DNA of 64,000 nucleotides, from contig CAJXPD010000003.1 of NCBI GenBank assembly GCA_913057785.1, positions 1-64,000 on the forward strand, written 5' to 3'. The position numbers and the translations under genes are program-made. Positions 1-8,854 of the stretch are shown piece after piece. The notes beneath the pieces were generated by a model. It saw nothing but the letters and a program-made list of their open reading frames with translations, was not told the DNA's origin and did not search any database. Numbering within the stretch: the first letter of the stretch is position 1; each line of letters opens with the position of its first letter. This stretch comes from an uncultured Lewinella sp. Its GTDB lineage: Bacteria > Bacteroidota > Bacteroidia > Chitinophagales > Saprospiraceae.

Positions 1-418
1 ACTTCCCCTCCCCTATCGTTCCATCTTGATCAATTGCCTCGATTTCGACGAAAGTACCGAGTCCTTCTACCTTATCGAGATGGAATTTCACATTATCAAT
101 GAAATAAATTTCTCTCATTTTATCCACTACTACCAGCTTATCCATGGCAGCTTCTAACACCTCTTTCAAGTTAGCTGTGGTTGGGGATTGATAAAGTAAC
201 ACTTCTGATTTTTTGGGTCCGGCCTGATCTGAACGAGAGTAATGAATCAGTGCATTCTCAATATTCCCTTGTCGTAGTTTGAGTCGTCCATGGGCTACTT
301 TGAAATAGGTATCTATTTGGTGATCTACTCCCACAAATCGGGCGACCTGGTTCTCCAACAAGCGACGAACCGTTTTGATCTGGGAGCTGCGGGCTTTGAT
401 TTCTACATTTACTGGCAT
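1..418 (-). CDS. CYTH domain protein (class IV adenylate cyclase-like), C-terminus cut by window edge
   Basis: I translated this partial gene from the ATG at 418, which directly follows an in-frame TGA and so fixes the start. The product begins MPVNVEIKAR, the usual opening strand of CyaB-type CYTH proteins. It continues through a charged segment (HYSRSDQAGPKKSE) and ends, within the window, in an acidic strand (FVEIEAIDQDG). CYTH proteins form a tunnel of beta strands that binds triphosphates; members include class IV adenylate cyclases and thiamine or inorganic triphosphatases. The pattern fits the CyaB-like branch, but sequence alone does not give the substrate. About 139 codons are present and roughly 40 more would be expected beyond base 1. 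The family assignment is fairly firm; the enzymatic activity is inference. Confidence 0.75.
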   Translation of the reverse strand, partial: MPVNVEIKARSSQIKTVRRLLENQVARFVGVDHQIDTYFKVAHGRLKLRQGNIENALIHYSRSDQAGPKKSEVLLYQSPTTANLKEVLEAAMDKLVVVDKMREIYFIDNVKFHLDKVEGLGTFVEIEAIDQDGTIGEGK

Positions 419-520
419 TCAATATGGGTTTATAGCTTTCTAAATCGGGGCTTAAAAATAGGCTTTTTTGCCGCTGGTCAAAATTTCTATTGTTCAGATC
501 CATGAACAAGCTATCCCTGA

Positions 521-557
521 AAAAGAAAAAGCCCCAAGAGCAAACTCTTGAGGCTTC
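521..557 (-). terminator. Rho-independent terminator of rpsA
   Basis: Read on the minus strand, a GC-containing hairpin (arms GCCTCAAGAG and CTCTTGGGGC, loop TTTG, one mismatch) is followed by TTTTTCTTTT. It lies 26 nt after the rpsA stop codon. Confidence 0.8.
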
Positions 558-582
558 TGTATTCTTGGAAGACAATTACGAA

Positions 583-2871
583 TTAATTATTGTCTTCGTC
601 TTCTTTCAATTGTTCTCTCAAAGCAGAGAAGGCATCAAGATCACCAAGGGTGTTCTTCTCGATACTTGCTTGCTGCTTCTTAACGGCAGTACGTGTTTGC
701 TGACGCTGCTCTTGTCTTTCTTTCTTCACGGTTTCATCAGCTTCACGACGGATGTCATCTAGGTAACGTAGGTGAGAAACAAGGATTCTCTTATCATCTC
801 TGTTGAATTCAATCACCTTGACAGTCAATACTTCTTCTGGATCAGCTAGAGTACCGTCCTCTTTCTTCACGTGCTTGATTGGAGCAAATGCTTCCAAACC
901 ATATGGCAATTGAACAATCGCGCCACGGTCATCTCTACGCAACACAGTAGCTTCGTGGTAAGAACCTACAGGGAATACATTTTCGAAAGTATCCCATGGG
1001 TTTTCTTCCAATTGCTTGTGACCTAGAGAAAGTTTGCGGTTAGACTTATCAATGTCAAGGATCACGATGTCAATCTCTTCCCCAACTTTAGTGAATTCAG
1101 ATGGGTGAGAGTAACGCTTAGTCCAAGACAAGTCAGAGATATGTACCATACCGCCAATTCCTTCTTTCAACTCCACAAATACACCGTACGGCGTAAGGTT
1201 TTTCACCTCTCCTTTGTGGTGGCTTTCTAGTGGGAATTGCTCTTCGATCGTATCCCATGGATCCGCAGCAAGCTGCTTGATACTTAGAGACATCTTGCGA
1301 TCTTCGCGATCGATAGTAACCACTTTGGCCTCGTATTCTTGACCAAGCTTGAAGAATTCGCGAGCATTGATTGGCTGGTTGCTCCAAGTTACCTCAGAAA
1401 CGTGTACCAAACCTTCAACACCAGGCTGGATCTCCAAGAATGCACCGTAATCTTCGATGTTAACCACTTTACCTTTCACCACAGAGCTTTCCTGGATTTC
1501 AGCGCTAAGCACCTCCCATGGATGTGGTTGCAACTGCTTCAGACCCAAAGAAATTCTCTTCTTGTTCTCATCGAAATCAAGTACAACAACATTGATCTTC
1601 TGATTCAACTGAAGGATTTCACTTGGGTGGCTGATACGACCCCAAGAGATATCAGTGATGTAAAGAAGACCATCAACACCACCAAGATCCAAGAATGCAC
1701 CGAAGTCGGTAATGTTCTTAACCAAACCTTCAAGTACTTGTCCTTTTTCAAGGCTAGCGATGATCGCTTCACGCTGCTCTGCCAAATCGCTTTCGATCAA
1801 AGCTTTGTGCGATACAACGGCGTTTTTGATCACCTCGTTGATCTTCACTACTTTGAATTCCATACGCTTTCCTACGTATGAATCATAATCGATAATTGGC
1901 TTAATGTCAATTTGAGAACCAGGAAGGAATGTTTCTAGACCACCGCAGTCTGCAATCAAACCACCTTTGGTCTTACTAATGACCGTTCCTTCAATGATCG
2001 TTCCGTTCGTGTAAGAGTCTACGATGTTCTCCCATGCGCGTAGCAACTTGGCTTTACGACGAGAAAGCACCAATTGGCCTCTGATGTCTTCTTGCTGCTC
2101 TACATACACCTCCACAGAATCTCCAACTGCCAAATCAGGCATATCGCGGAATTCTGACATCGGCACCAATCCATCAGACTTGTAATTGATATCTAAAACG
2201 ATATCTCCATCCTGAATGCTACTTACTTTACCGGAAACAATTTCGTTTTCCAATACAGAAGTCAAAGTAGCTTCGTACTGCTTAAGATAATCCGCTTTCT
2301 CTTGATCGCTGTAAGAAGAGCTTTGGCTCTTACTTAGCGTCCAGTCAAAGTCATCATGACCTTCACCAGTCAATCCAGGATAACTGTCAGCAGACATAGT
2401 GATTACCTGAGGTGCAGGTTTCTCTTCTTCAGCAGCTTCCTCCTCTTCAGCAGTTTCAGCAGCAGCTTCTTCAGCGGCTGGCTCCTCAGTTGTAGCAGTT
2501 TCTACAGCTTCGGCTACTTCCTCAGTGGCAGCTTCTACAGTCTCAGCCACCTCTTCAGTTGCTTCGGCCACTTCCTCAGTGGCAGCTTCTACAGCCTCTT
2601 CTACTTTTTCAGTTGCTTCCTCCACTACTTCTTCAGCAGCAGCCTCCACAGTTTCCGCTACTTCCTCAGCAGCTTCTGTCACTTCCTCAGTTGCTTCAGC
2701 TACAACTTCTTCAGCTGTTTCTGTTGCTTCTTCAGTTACTTCTGCCACTGTTTCCTCAGCAGCTTCTACCACTTCTTCAGCGGCTTTTTCAACCTGTTCT
2801 TCGGCTTCAGGTTGTACTTCGGGCGTCTCTTGATCTTGCCCTTCGTTTTCTAAATCTTTTTCATCTAGCAT
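583..2871 (-). CDS. rpsA: 30S ribosomal protein S1 with long acidic N-terminal extension
   Basis: The 762-residue protein has six consecutive S1/OB-fold RNA-binding domains between about residues 205 and 725; repeats three to five carry the typical GAFLDLGGVDGLLYITDISW-like strand pattern and end in KQL..PW. S1 holds mRNA on the 30S subunit, which matters in Bacteroidota where Shine-Dalgarno pairing is weak. Residues 1-165 are unusual: almost only E, A, V and T in tandem units such as EEVAEATEEVAETV, with an 18-residue (54 bp) period visible in the DNA near 2520-2580. This tail makes the protein much longer than the roughly 560-600 residues usual for six-domain S1. The gene is monocistronic, with a consensus promoter upstream and a hairpin terminator downstream. 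The identification is secure; the role of the tail is unknown. Confidence 0.95.
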   Translation of the reverse strand: MLDEKDLENEGQDQETPEVQPEAEEQVEKAAEEVVEAAEETVAEVTEEATETAEEVVAEATEEVTEAAEEVAETVEAAAEEVVEEATEKVEEAVEAATEEVAEATEEVAETVEAATEEVAEAVETATTEEPAAEEAAAETAEEEEAAEEEKPAPQVITMSADSYPGLTGEGHDDFDWTLSKSQSSSYSDQEKADYLKQYEATLTSVLENEIVSGKVSSIQDGDIVLDINYKSDGLVPMSEFRDMPDLAVGDSVEVYVEQQEDIRGQLVLSRRKAKLLRAWENIVDSYTNGTIIEGTVISKTKGGLIADCGGLETFLPGSQIDIKPIIDYDSYVGKRMEFKVVKINEVIKNAVVSHKALIESDLAEQREAIIASLEKGQVLEGLVKNITDFGAFLDLGGVDGLLYITDISWGRISHPSEILQLNQKINVVVLDFDENKKRISLGLKQLQPHPWEVLSAEIQESSVVKGKVVNIEDYGAFLEIQPGVEGLVHVSEVTWSNQPINAREFFKLGQEYEAKVVTIDREDRKMSLSIKQLAADPWDTIEEQFPLESHHKGEVKNLTPYGVFVELKEGIGGMVHISDLSWTKRYSHPSEFTKVGEEIDIVILDIDKSNRKLSLGHKQLEENPWDTFENVFPVGSYHEATVLRRDDRGAIVQLPYGLEAFAPIKHVKKEDGTLADPEEVLTVKVIEFNRDDKRILVSHLRYLDDIRREADETVKKERQEQRQQTRTAVKKQQASIEKNTLGDLDAFSALREQLKEDEDNN

Positions 2872-2928
2872 TGAAAGAATGCTTTTTGTGCTGGTTTCCC
2901 AACGGGTTAAGGAATATTTTTAGCCGCG

Positions 2929-2960
2929 CAAAGGTACGGCGAATTAGCGGTATTGCCAAA
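2929..2960 (-). promoter_or_regulatory. Bacteroidota-type promoter of rpsA
   Basis: On the minus strand, TTTG (2957-2960) is separated by 20 nt from TACCTTTG (2929-2936), matching the Bacteroidota sigma-ABfr consensus TTTG-N17-20-TAnnTTTG. Transcription would start about 50 nt before the rpsA start codon. It lies in the 322 bp gap between the divergent rpsA and fadD genes; that gap also holds a 7 bp hairpin (CTCTGCT/AGCAGAG, 2994-3019) of unknown meaning. Confidence 0.65.
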
Positions 2961-3193
2961 CAAACCTTTAGAGAAAATAGAAGTTACTTTATTCTCTGCT
3001 AAGCGTCTATAAAGCAGAGGATTTCAAATGGATAGAGTATCTGATTATCAACTGAATAAGTGTTTTATCCAAATACGTTAGTTCTCCATACTAGTGAAAA
3101 TTCTTATTTTTAGGCGTTACAGAACAGCTAGTCTACATTTCTTGTCTAATTGTAATAGATAAAAGCATTCTTAATACATAAGGTAATACCAAC

Positions 3194-4876
3194 ATGAGCG
3201 AAGAAAGACCTTGGTTAAAGAATTACCCAAATGGCGTTCCCGCCAATATCGATGCGGATTGTTACCCCAGTCTGGTATCAATGTTCGAAGAAACCTTCAA
3301 GAAGTATAGCCATTTACCTGCCTTTACTTGCCGTGGCAAAACGCTAACTTTTGGCCAGGTAGATACCTACTCCCGTCAATTTGGTGCTTACCTAAACTCC
3401 CGTGGCATCGAGCCAGGAGATCGGATTGCATTAATGATGCCCAACCTATTACAATATCCCATTGCACTGTTCGGTGCTCTAAGGGCAGGAATTATCGTGG
3501 TTAACACCAATCCGTTATATACGCCTAGAGAGATGTTGCACCAATTCAATGATGCAGGAGTGAAGGCGGTCGTCATCTCGGAGTTGTTTGCTTCCAACCT
3601 GGAAAAAATTCTCGGTGACACGCAGATCAAAACGGTGATTACTACTTCCGTTGGAGAATTATTGGGAGCAGTAAAAGGTGCAGTGGTAGATTTCGTGGTG
3701 CGTAAGGTAAAGCGGATGGTTCCGAAATTCGATATTGCCAATACGGTCAGTTTTTCGGAAGCCTTAAAGCAAGGCAAGAAATTCACCCTACCTCAACACC
3801 AAGGAGGGCCAGATGATGTGATCCTTCTGCAATATACGGGTGGCACAACAGGTGTGGCAAAAGGCGCCATGCTCACCAACCGAAACTTGGTTGCGAATAT
3901 GCAGCAAAACCAAGCCTGGATGCAGCCATTTCTCAAGGAAACGGAAGAAGTAGCTTTATGTCCGCTTCCTATGTACCATATTTTCGCCTTTACTGTAAAC
4001 TGCCTGGTACTTTTTAGTATCGGTACACATAATATACTGATCACTAACCCAAGAGATCTTGGCTCCTTGGTCGATACCTTTAAGAAGTATCCGATCACGC
4101 TAATGACGGGTGTAAATACCTTATTTAACGCTCTAGTTAACAACAAAGACTTTAAGGCACTAGATTTTAGTAACCTGAAGGTTAGTGTTGGGGGAGGGAT
4201 GGCCGTCCAAAAGGCAGTAGCAGAGGAATGGCAGCGCGTAACGGGTTGCTTCCTTTCAGAAGGGTATGGAATGACTGAAGCTTCTCCAGTTGTCACGACC
4301 AATCCATTGGACGGCACGGGTCGATTGGGAACAATTGGTGTACCTATCCCCTCCACAGAGGTACGAATCGTCGATGATGCAGGAGCGGTACAAGGCCCAG
4401 GTGGAGTTGGAGAAATTCAGGTAAAAGGCCCTCAGGTGATGAAGGGGTATTACAATCGCCCTGAGGCTACGGCAGAAACCATTAAAGAGGGTTGGTTGTG
4501 CACCGGAGATATCGGGACAATGTCCGAAGACGGTTTTTTCCGAATTGTAGACCGTAAGAAAGATATGATTCTGGTTTCTGGATTTAACGTCTTCCCCAAT
4601 GAGGTAGAAGATGTAATAGCGGGGCATCCCAAGGTAATGGAAGTGGCCGCTATCGGGGTTCCACATGAGAAGTCTGGGGAAGTGGTGAAGGTTTTTGTAG
4701 TGAAGAAAGAAAAATCCTTGAACGAAGGGGAACTGATAGAATTCTGTCGCGAGAATATGACAGGGTATAAGGTTCCTAAGGTAGTGGAATTCCGAAAAGA
4801 TCTGCCGAAAACCAATGTAGGTAAGATCCTGAGAAAGGAATTGAGAAAGGAAGAAGAAGCTAAATCAGCGCAATAA
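3194..4876 (+). CDS. fadD: Long-chain fatty acid--CoA ligase (FadD-type)
   Basis: This 560-residue member of the ANL adenylating superfamily activates free fatty acids to acyl-CoA through an acyl-AMP intermediate, feeding beta-oxidation or phospholipid synthesis. Visible motifs are the phosphate-binding loop YTGGTTGVAKG (about residue 213), GYGMTEASP (about 356), GWLCTGDIG, the hinge DRKKDMILVSGFNVFP (about 452) and the C-terminal catalytic lysine region TNVGKILRKELR. Length and motif order match E. coli FadD closely. The gene stands alone on the plus strand and ends at a shared hairpin terminator. Chain-length preference cannot be read from sequence. Confidence 0.9.
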   Translation: MSEERPWLKNYPNGVPANIDADCYPSLVSMFEETFKKYSHLPAFTCRGKTLTFGQVDTYSRQFGAYLNSRGIEPGDRIALMMPNLLQYPIALFGALRAGIIVVNTNPLYTPREMLHQFNDAGVKAVVISELFASNLEKILGDTQIKTVITTSVGELLGAVKGAVVDFVVRKVKRMVPKFDIANTVSFSEALKQGKKFTLPQHQGGPDDVILLQYTGGTTGVAKGAMLTNRNLVANMQQNQAWMQPFLKETEEVALCPLPMYHIFAFTVNCLVLFSIGTHNILITNPRDLGSLVDTFKKYPITLMTGVNTLFNALVNNKDFKALDFSNLKVSVGGGMAVQKAVAEEWQRVTGCFLSEGYGMTEASPVVTTNPLDGTGRLGTIGVPIPSTEVRIVDDAGAVQGPGGVGEIQVKGPQVMKGYYNRPEATAETIKEGWLCTGDIGTMSEDGFFRIVDRKKDMILVSGFNVFPNEVEDVIAGHPKVMEVAAIGVPHEKSGEVVKVFVVKKEKSLNEGELIEFCRENMTGYKVPKVVEFRKDLPKTNVGKILRKELRKEEEAKSAQ

Positions 4877-4911
4877 GCTAATAGCATTCCTGATACTCCT
4901 CGAAATAGTCA

Positions 4912-4960
4912 AAAAGTATCCCGGATATAAGCAAATGCTTAGACCCGGGATACTTTTTTT
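4912..4960. terminator. Bidirectional terminator between fadD and the VTT gene
   Basis: The inverted repeat AGTATCCCGG ... CCGGGATACT has an A-run on its left and TTTTTTT on its right. It can therefore stop transcription from fadD (plus) and from the convergent membrane-protein gene (minus), although the latter's stop codon lies only 21 bp away. Confidence 0.85.
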
Positions 4961-4980
4961 ATAGTATTTAATCCCTCCAT

Positions 4981-5529
4981 TTAAATCAAAGCTCCACCTA
5001 AATACACCAAACAAAAATTCAAGCACAACTCTCCGATCAATACGCCAGCCAACATATAGGGCAAAGGCATTTTGACTAAACCAGCGACATAACAGATCAA
5101 GTCTGTTGGTATCAGCGGGAACATGGACCAGAACGTGATCACCATGGTCGACCTTTTGCTTTGTAGGCGCTCACTGAGCTGATGTACTTTTTCTGGGTAT
5201 TTGTGCACTATCTTATGACTGAAATTCAATTTTCCCGAATGATAGTAGACCAAATAGGCTGAAAGTAGCACTCCTATCATAGAAACAAACAATACAAAGG
5301 CGGGAGAATGGGGAAAAAGGAACACTCCTCCTAAAACGAAGGGGGTACTTGGTAGCAGAAAAACGCCTCTCAGAATCGTGATCAAAATATAAGCCAGCCA
5401 GATATTGAGACTACACCATTCGATCCAATATTTTATCGATGCAGTGCTGTACATAGAAGGATAGATGAAGTAGGTCCCGATCAAAATAGCGATCATACTT
5501 CCCCAGATTAGATAGATGGTCTTTTTCAT
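4981..5529 (-). CDS. TVP38/TMEM64-family (VTT/DedA-like) membrane protein
   Basis: The 182-residue integral membrane protein has about five hydrophobic segments. It carries the VTT/SNARE-associated pattern: a re-entrant region with LPSTPFVLGGVFLFP (about residues 60-75), a soluble loop rich in K/R/S, then FWSMFPLIPTDLICYVAGL and a final helix with GELCLNFCLVYLGG. Family members are linked to lipid scrambling and proton-dependent membrane homeostasis. The specific function here is unknown. It is convergent with fadD and shares its terminator. Confidence 0.75.
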   Translation of the reverse strand: MKKTIYLIWGSMIAILIGTYFIYPSMYSTASIKYWIEWCSLNIWLAYILITILRGVFLLPSTPFVLGGVFLFPHSPAFVLFVSMIGVLLSAYLVYYHSGKLNFSHKIVHKYPEKVHQLSERLQSKRSTMVITFWSMFPLIPTDLICYVAGLVKMPLPYMLAGVLIGELCLNFCLVYLGGALI

Positions 5530-5742
5530 AGAATTTGTAGATGCGATTTAGTTTCGCCAACAAACCTATGGACCAATTTTTCTACTCCTAAATATATGTG
5601 ACTAGTAGCGTCCTCCTCGGCTTATAAGATGTTTGTCATTCTAGCAAGTAACTTCATCCCACTTACAGCTACTTTGGTCACTGAACAGGTGCCGTTCAAC
5701 AACTTCTTTGCATGAAGGCTAATATATCCCTAATATTGAGGG

Positions 5743-6894
5743 ATGAAAAGGCTTAGAAAGTTGCTACGATTCCTGCTCATTCCTGGGTTGGCCCTGCTGT
5801 TTCTTAGTAGCGGACTAAGTATTCTATCTATTGGGGTAGAACTAACTGGGGTGTTGTTGGCAGGCTTAGCTTTCTGTACGATCAGTTATAAGCCTTTACG
5901 CTGGCTCACAAAGCGAACGCCTTTAATAAGATTTGTTCCCTATTGGCTCAAAAATGAATGGAAGGTTCTATCGGTTCTATTGGTAGCCATTTTCTTTATC
6001 GGGATTCTAGAAAGTGCTGAAAAAATTCCTGCCCTAAGTTTCATATTCGCTGAATTGCTTGGTTTCATAGTACTGTTCCGTTTTTTCCACTATTACCTCA
6101 GGAAAAAGGGGCTACCAGCCGATGGCAAGTCCATCCTATACAATTATTCTTTTTGGTACCTCAGTATCAGCGTAGCGCTAACACTACTAATTTTAATTGC
6201 CGATGACATGGAAGACCAAGCCATGGCTTTGGCATTATGTTATTTCTTAGTGCTGATTGTACTAGCCATAGGATGGGTAATTCGTCAATTCCAAGAACTC
6301 GTCAAACTTAAAAGTGAAAAATCCAGAACGGAACTTCTTCATTTAAAGAGTCAGGTCAATCCGCACTTCTTCTTTAACATGTTGAATAACCTATACGGCT
6401 GGGTTGGGAAAGACCCCAAAACGGCACAGGGCCTCATCTTAAAGCTTTCAGACATGATGCGCTACAGCATCTATGAAGGTCAAGCTGATTATGTAAAACT
6501 AGAGCAGGAGGTAGCCTATTTAAAGAACTATATCAGTCTTCACAAAATGCGTTATCACAAAACCATCGACGTCCGCTTCCGTTCGGATTTCGAAGGGGAA
6601 AGATATAGGGTCATGCCATTGTTATTCATTATTCTGGTGGAAAACGCCTTTAAACACGGTGTGGAGAACTTACGAGAAAATGCCTTTATTGATATTGATC
6701 TCTCGACGAAAGGTGATACGATACACTTTTCCGTAGAAAATAACTTCGACGATCTAGAGCTCCCCGGTGGTGCTGGAATTGGTCTTCAAAATCTCAAGAG
6801 AAGGCTTGAGTTAGCCTATCCTAAAGCGCACCAGCTTTCCCTAAACACGCAGGGGAATATTTACAAAGCCAAACTAAGCCTAACAACCACATGA
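5743..6894 (+). CDS. LytS/YehU-type sensor histidine kinase
   Basis: The first 180 residues contain several predicted membrane helices in pairs. They are followed by a short coiled linker and the His_kinase domain with phospho-acceptor histidine in QVNPHFFFNMLNNL (about residue 208). The HATPase region has the N-box LVENAFKHGVENL (about 299) and the glycine box GAGIGLQNLKRRL. This is the kinase class that pairs with LytTR response regulators. Its stop overlaps the next gene's start by 4 bp (ATGA), so the two are translationally coupled. A short hairpin (TCCCT/AGGGA, 5727-5743) runs into the start codon. The signal sensed is unknown. Confidence 0.88.
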   Translation: MKRLRKLLRFLLIPGLALLFLSSGLSILSIGVELTGVLLAGLAFCTISYKPLRWLTKRTPLIRFVPYWLKNEWKVLSVLLVAIFFIGILESAEKIPALSFIFAELLGFIVLFRFFHYYLRKKGLPADGKSILYNYSFWYLSISVALTLLILIADDMEDQAMALALCYFLVLIVLAIGWVIRQFQELVKLKSEKSRTELLHLKSQVNPHFFFNMLNNLYGWVGKDPKTAQGLILKLSDMMRYSIYEGQADYVKLEQEVAYLKNYISLHKMRYHKTIDVRFRSDFEGERYRVMPLLFIILVENAFKHGVENLRENAFIDIDLSTKGDTIHFSVENNFDDLELPGGAGIGLQNLKRRLELAYPKAHQLSLNTQGNIYKAKLSLTTT

Positions 6895-7601
6895 CCCGAT
6901 ATCTCATCATAGACGACGAATTCATGGCTCATGAAATCATTAAAGGCTACTGCGACATGTTGCCGAGCCTACAATTGATAAAGAATTGCTATGATGCTTT
7001 GGAGGCCTTTGAATATTTGAAAACTAATTCGGTTGATCTAATCTTCCTGGACCTCAATATGCCGAAACTGAAAGGATTTGAATTCTTGCGCGTTTTGGCC
7101 AAACCGCCGAAAGTGATTGTTACCACCGCTTATGCAGAATATGCGCTGGAAGGCTACGAATTAGATATTGTAGACTACCTGTTAAAGCCCTTCAGTTTTG
7201 AGCGTTTTCTGAAAGCAGTGAATAAAGCCATTGAAACCCCATCCACTAAGTCGGAGAGCATTCAGACAAGTACCCCAAGTGCTCCTCCACCTGAGCAACG
7301 GATCTTCTTACAAAGCAATAAAAAGCATACCCAAGTGATCGTCAACCAAATCCGTTATATCGAAGCGGCAGGCAATTACTGTAAGATCTTTGTATCAGGA
7401 GAAATGATCATGACTCGCAGCAAAATATCCGATCTGCTAAGTCAGCTCCCTAGTGCTGACTTCCTACAAGTACACAAATCCTTCGCTGTTGCGGTGAAAC
7501 ACATTCAAACCATCGAAGGAAATAGAATCTTCATCGGCGAGCACACCATTCCAATTGGTAAGTATTATAAGGCAAATGTCAATAAGTTACTTCGCCCCTG
7601 A
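6891..7601 (+). CDS. LytTR-family response regulator
   Basis: The 236-residue partner of the upstream kinase has a receiver domain at residues 1-115, with phospho-acceptor Asp54 in FLDLNMPKLKGFE, conserved Thr in VIVTTAYAEYA and Lys in YLLKPFSFERFL. A Ser/Pro/Thr-rich linker follows (about 120-138). The C-terminal LytTR DNA-binding domain (about 140-236) includes IRYIEAAGNYCKIF and LQVHKSFAV. It presumably regulates nearby or unlinked genes on phosphorylation. Its 3' end overlaps the convergent gene by 15 bp. Confidence 0.9.
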   Translation: MTRYLIIDDEFMAHEIIKGYCDMLPSLQLIKNCYDALEAFEYLKTNSVDLIFLDLNMPKLKGFEFLRVLAKPPKVIVTTAYAEYALEGYELDIVDYLLKPFSFERFLKAVNKAIETPSTKSESIQTSTPSAPPPEQRIFLQSNKKHTQVIVNQIRYIEAAGNYCKIFVSGEMIMTRSKISDLLSQLPSADFLQVHKSFAVAVKHIQTIEGNRIFIGEHTIPIGKYYKANVNKLLRP

Positions 7602-8090
7602 GGCAGCAGCACTAGATTGAGTCCAGCAATCTACTACCGTTTTCAATATGACAAAAACCGCCTCGCGACCTTCTTTGGTTACAACACTTTCCTCCTCTTC
7701 ATCCTCAACCAAGGCATCCTCGATGAAAGCTAGCAGGTCTTCCTGTGGATACTGATCAAAAAACACGTCTAATTTATCTCGAAAACTTCTCTTCTTCTGG
7801 GCTTGCAGGATCTCCCAGTTCTTTTCTTCCGTGGCAGTAAAGGCATCTGCGGAAGTACTAGGCTGTGATTCTGCATTGGCAGTCTTAATCGCTTGCCAGA
7901 TAACGAGAATGAGATATAGCATGTACTCTTTCTCCCCTTGTGTAAATATCTTCAGTTCTTCATTGAAGAGGTAGGCCAATATCACAGGTTGCTCTTCCCG
8001 AAGCTGTTCTACTGCGTCTTCATAAGCGCCAGCAGAATCCTCCAGGGAAAGAGCAACCGCATCAATGATTTTTTCCGACACAAATTCCAT
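7587..8090 (-). CDS. Hypothetical acidic cytoplasmic protein
   Basis: I do not recognise a named family. The 167-residue product is acidic and predicted largely helical, with no signal peptide or membrane segment. Notable parts are a hydrophobic helix (KEYMLYLILVIWQAIK, about residues 57-72), a Ser/Thr-rich linker (about 78-90), and an acidic patch EDALVEDEEEES (about 125-136) followed by a hydrophobic helix. Composition and codon use look like the neighbours, so it is probably a true gene. It overlaps the LytTR gene tail to tail by 15 bp, and a strong hairpin ends one base before its start codon (8092-8128). Confidence 0.65.
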   Translation of the reverse strand: MEFVSEKIIDAVALSLEDSAGAYEDAVEQLREEQPVILAYLFNEELKIFTQGEKEYMLYLILVIWQAIKTANAESQPSTSADAFTATEEKNWEILQAQKKRSFRDKLDVFFDQYPQEDLLAFIEDALVEDEEEESVVTKEGREAVFVILKTVVDCWTQSSAAASGAK

Positions 8091-8091
8091 A

Positions 8092-8128
8092 CACGAGCTT
8101 TACTTATTTTGAGGAAGCAAAGCTCGTG
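8092..8128 (-). promoter_or_regulatory. Hairpin directly abutting a start codon
   Basis: A perfect 10 bp inverted repeat (CACGAGCTTT ... AAAGCTCGTG) with a 17 nt loop ends one base before the ATG at 8090. In the mRNA it would bury the ribosome landing site. There is no T-run, so it does not look like a terminator for the upstream gene. Candidate translational control element or DNA operator. Confidence 0.5.
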
Positions 8129-8158
8129 ATTTTCACGATAAAAAAGTAATCTCCCTCT

Positions 8159-8656
8159 TTAGGAGTTTGGTGGAGGAGACTGCCATAGTATGTTCATGAC
8201 CTTCCATTCGCCATCCAATTTAACCATATGCATATAGTCAACCCCCCAAACCGCTGTCACCTTTGCAGTAGCAGTTTTATCCAAAACCTCAAAAACAGTC
8301 ACTTCTTTAACGGAGTTTTCATTTGCTCTTGAACCATCTTTGTTCCATCTCTTGGTCAATTTAATGAGCTGTTCATAAGTCATGTCGGATGCCCCTGAAT
8401 AACTGTCATTTTTCTTATTGAACCAGTACCCTCGTTTTCTCAGTTCCGGATGAATACTCCTCTCTATAAAAGTAGTATCCGCCTTGTACAAGCCATCGAG
8501 ATAATCCATAGCGGCGGCATGTACCGCCTTCTCATCTTTTGTCATGGTTTCGCTGGCGAGACTTGCCTTAGCTACCGTGTAGGAACCATCTGCCGGTGCG
8601 CAGCCCCAAAAAAGGCTTAAACATAGTAGATACAGGATCGGGCTAAATTTCTTCAT
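8159..8656 (-). CDS. Lipoprotein with NTF2/lumazine-binding-like domain
   Basis: I start the gene at 8656 rather than at an upstream in-frame ATG (8791). From 8656 the product begins MKKFSPILYLLCLSLFWGC, a complete lipoprotein signal with Cys19. The upstream 45 residues lack the character of a coding N-terminus. The mature part (about 145 residues) has the layout of the putative lumazine-binding/SnoaL-like fold: helix AAMDYLDGLYKADTTFIERS, a central FNKKNDSYSG segment, then strands TATAKVTAVWGVDYMHMVKL and WKVMNILW. Such domains in Bacteroidota secreted proteins usually have unknown ligands. Final length is 165 aa. Confidence 0.7.
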   Translation of the reverse strand: MKKFSPILYLLCLSLFWGCAPADGSYTVAKASLASETMTKDEKAVHAAAMDYLDGLYKADTTFIERSIHPELRKRGYWFNKKNDSYSGASDMTYEQLIKLTKRWNKDGSRANENSVKEVTVFEVLDKTATAKVTAVWGVDYMHMVKLDGEWKVMNILWQSPPPNS

Positions 8657-8854
8657 GTCGAGTAATTTATTTAGTGAAATGAAAATGATTATGGAACAGA
8701 GAGAGGTAAAAAACGAAAAACGGCGACTGCGAATGGCATGAATCAGATGTCTCCACAGATCGATACTTTCCAGGAAAGTAAGCCTTCCCATTAGATGATG
8801 AACGCAGACGCTAAAATGGTGTATAAAGGAGTAATTGAACCCTAATTTAGTAAT

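Noticed and set aside
271-289. CGTAGTTTGAG near the window start as another copy of the palindromic repeat
   Set aside because: Only the left half-core is present, it lies inside a coding sequence and has no matching right arm.
2356-3002. Plus-strand open frames rich in Ser/Phe or Leu/Gln opposite the rpsA N-terminus
   Set aside because: They mirror the E/A/V/T repeat on the other strand; low-complexity composition and no start context.
5727-5743. TCCCT/AGGGA hairpin running into the LytS start codon
   Set aside because: Only 5 bp with a 7 nt loop; expected often by chance, so noted only in the gene entry.
8657-8791. N-terminal extension of the NTF2-like lipoprotein
   Set aside because: It would place a lipoprotein signal internally; the start at 8656 gives a standard signal peptide.
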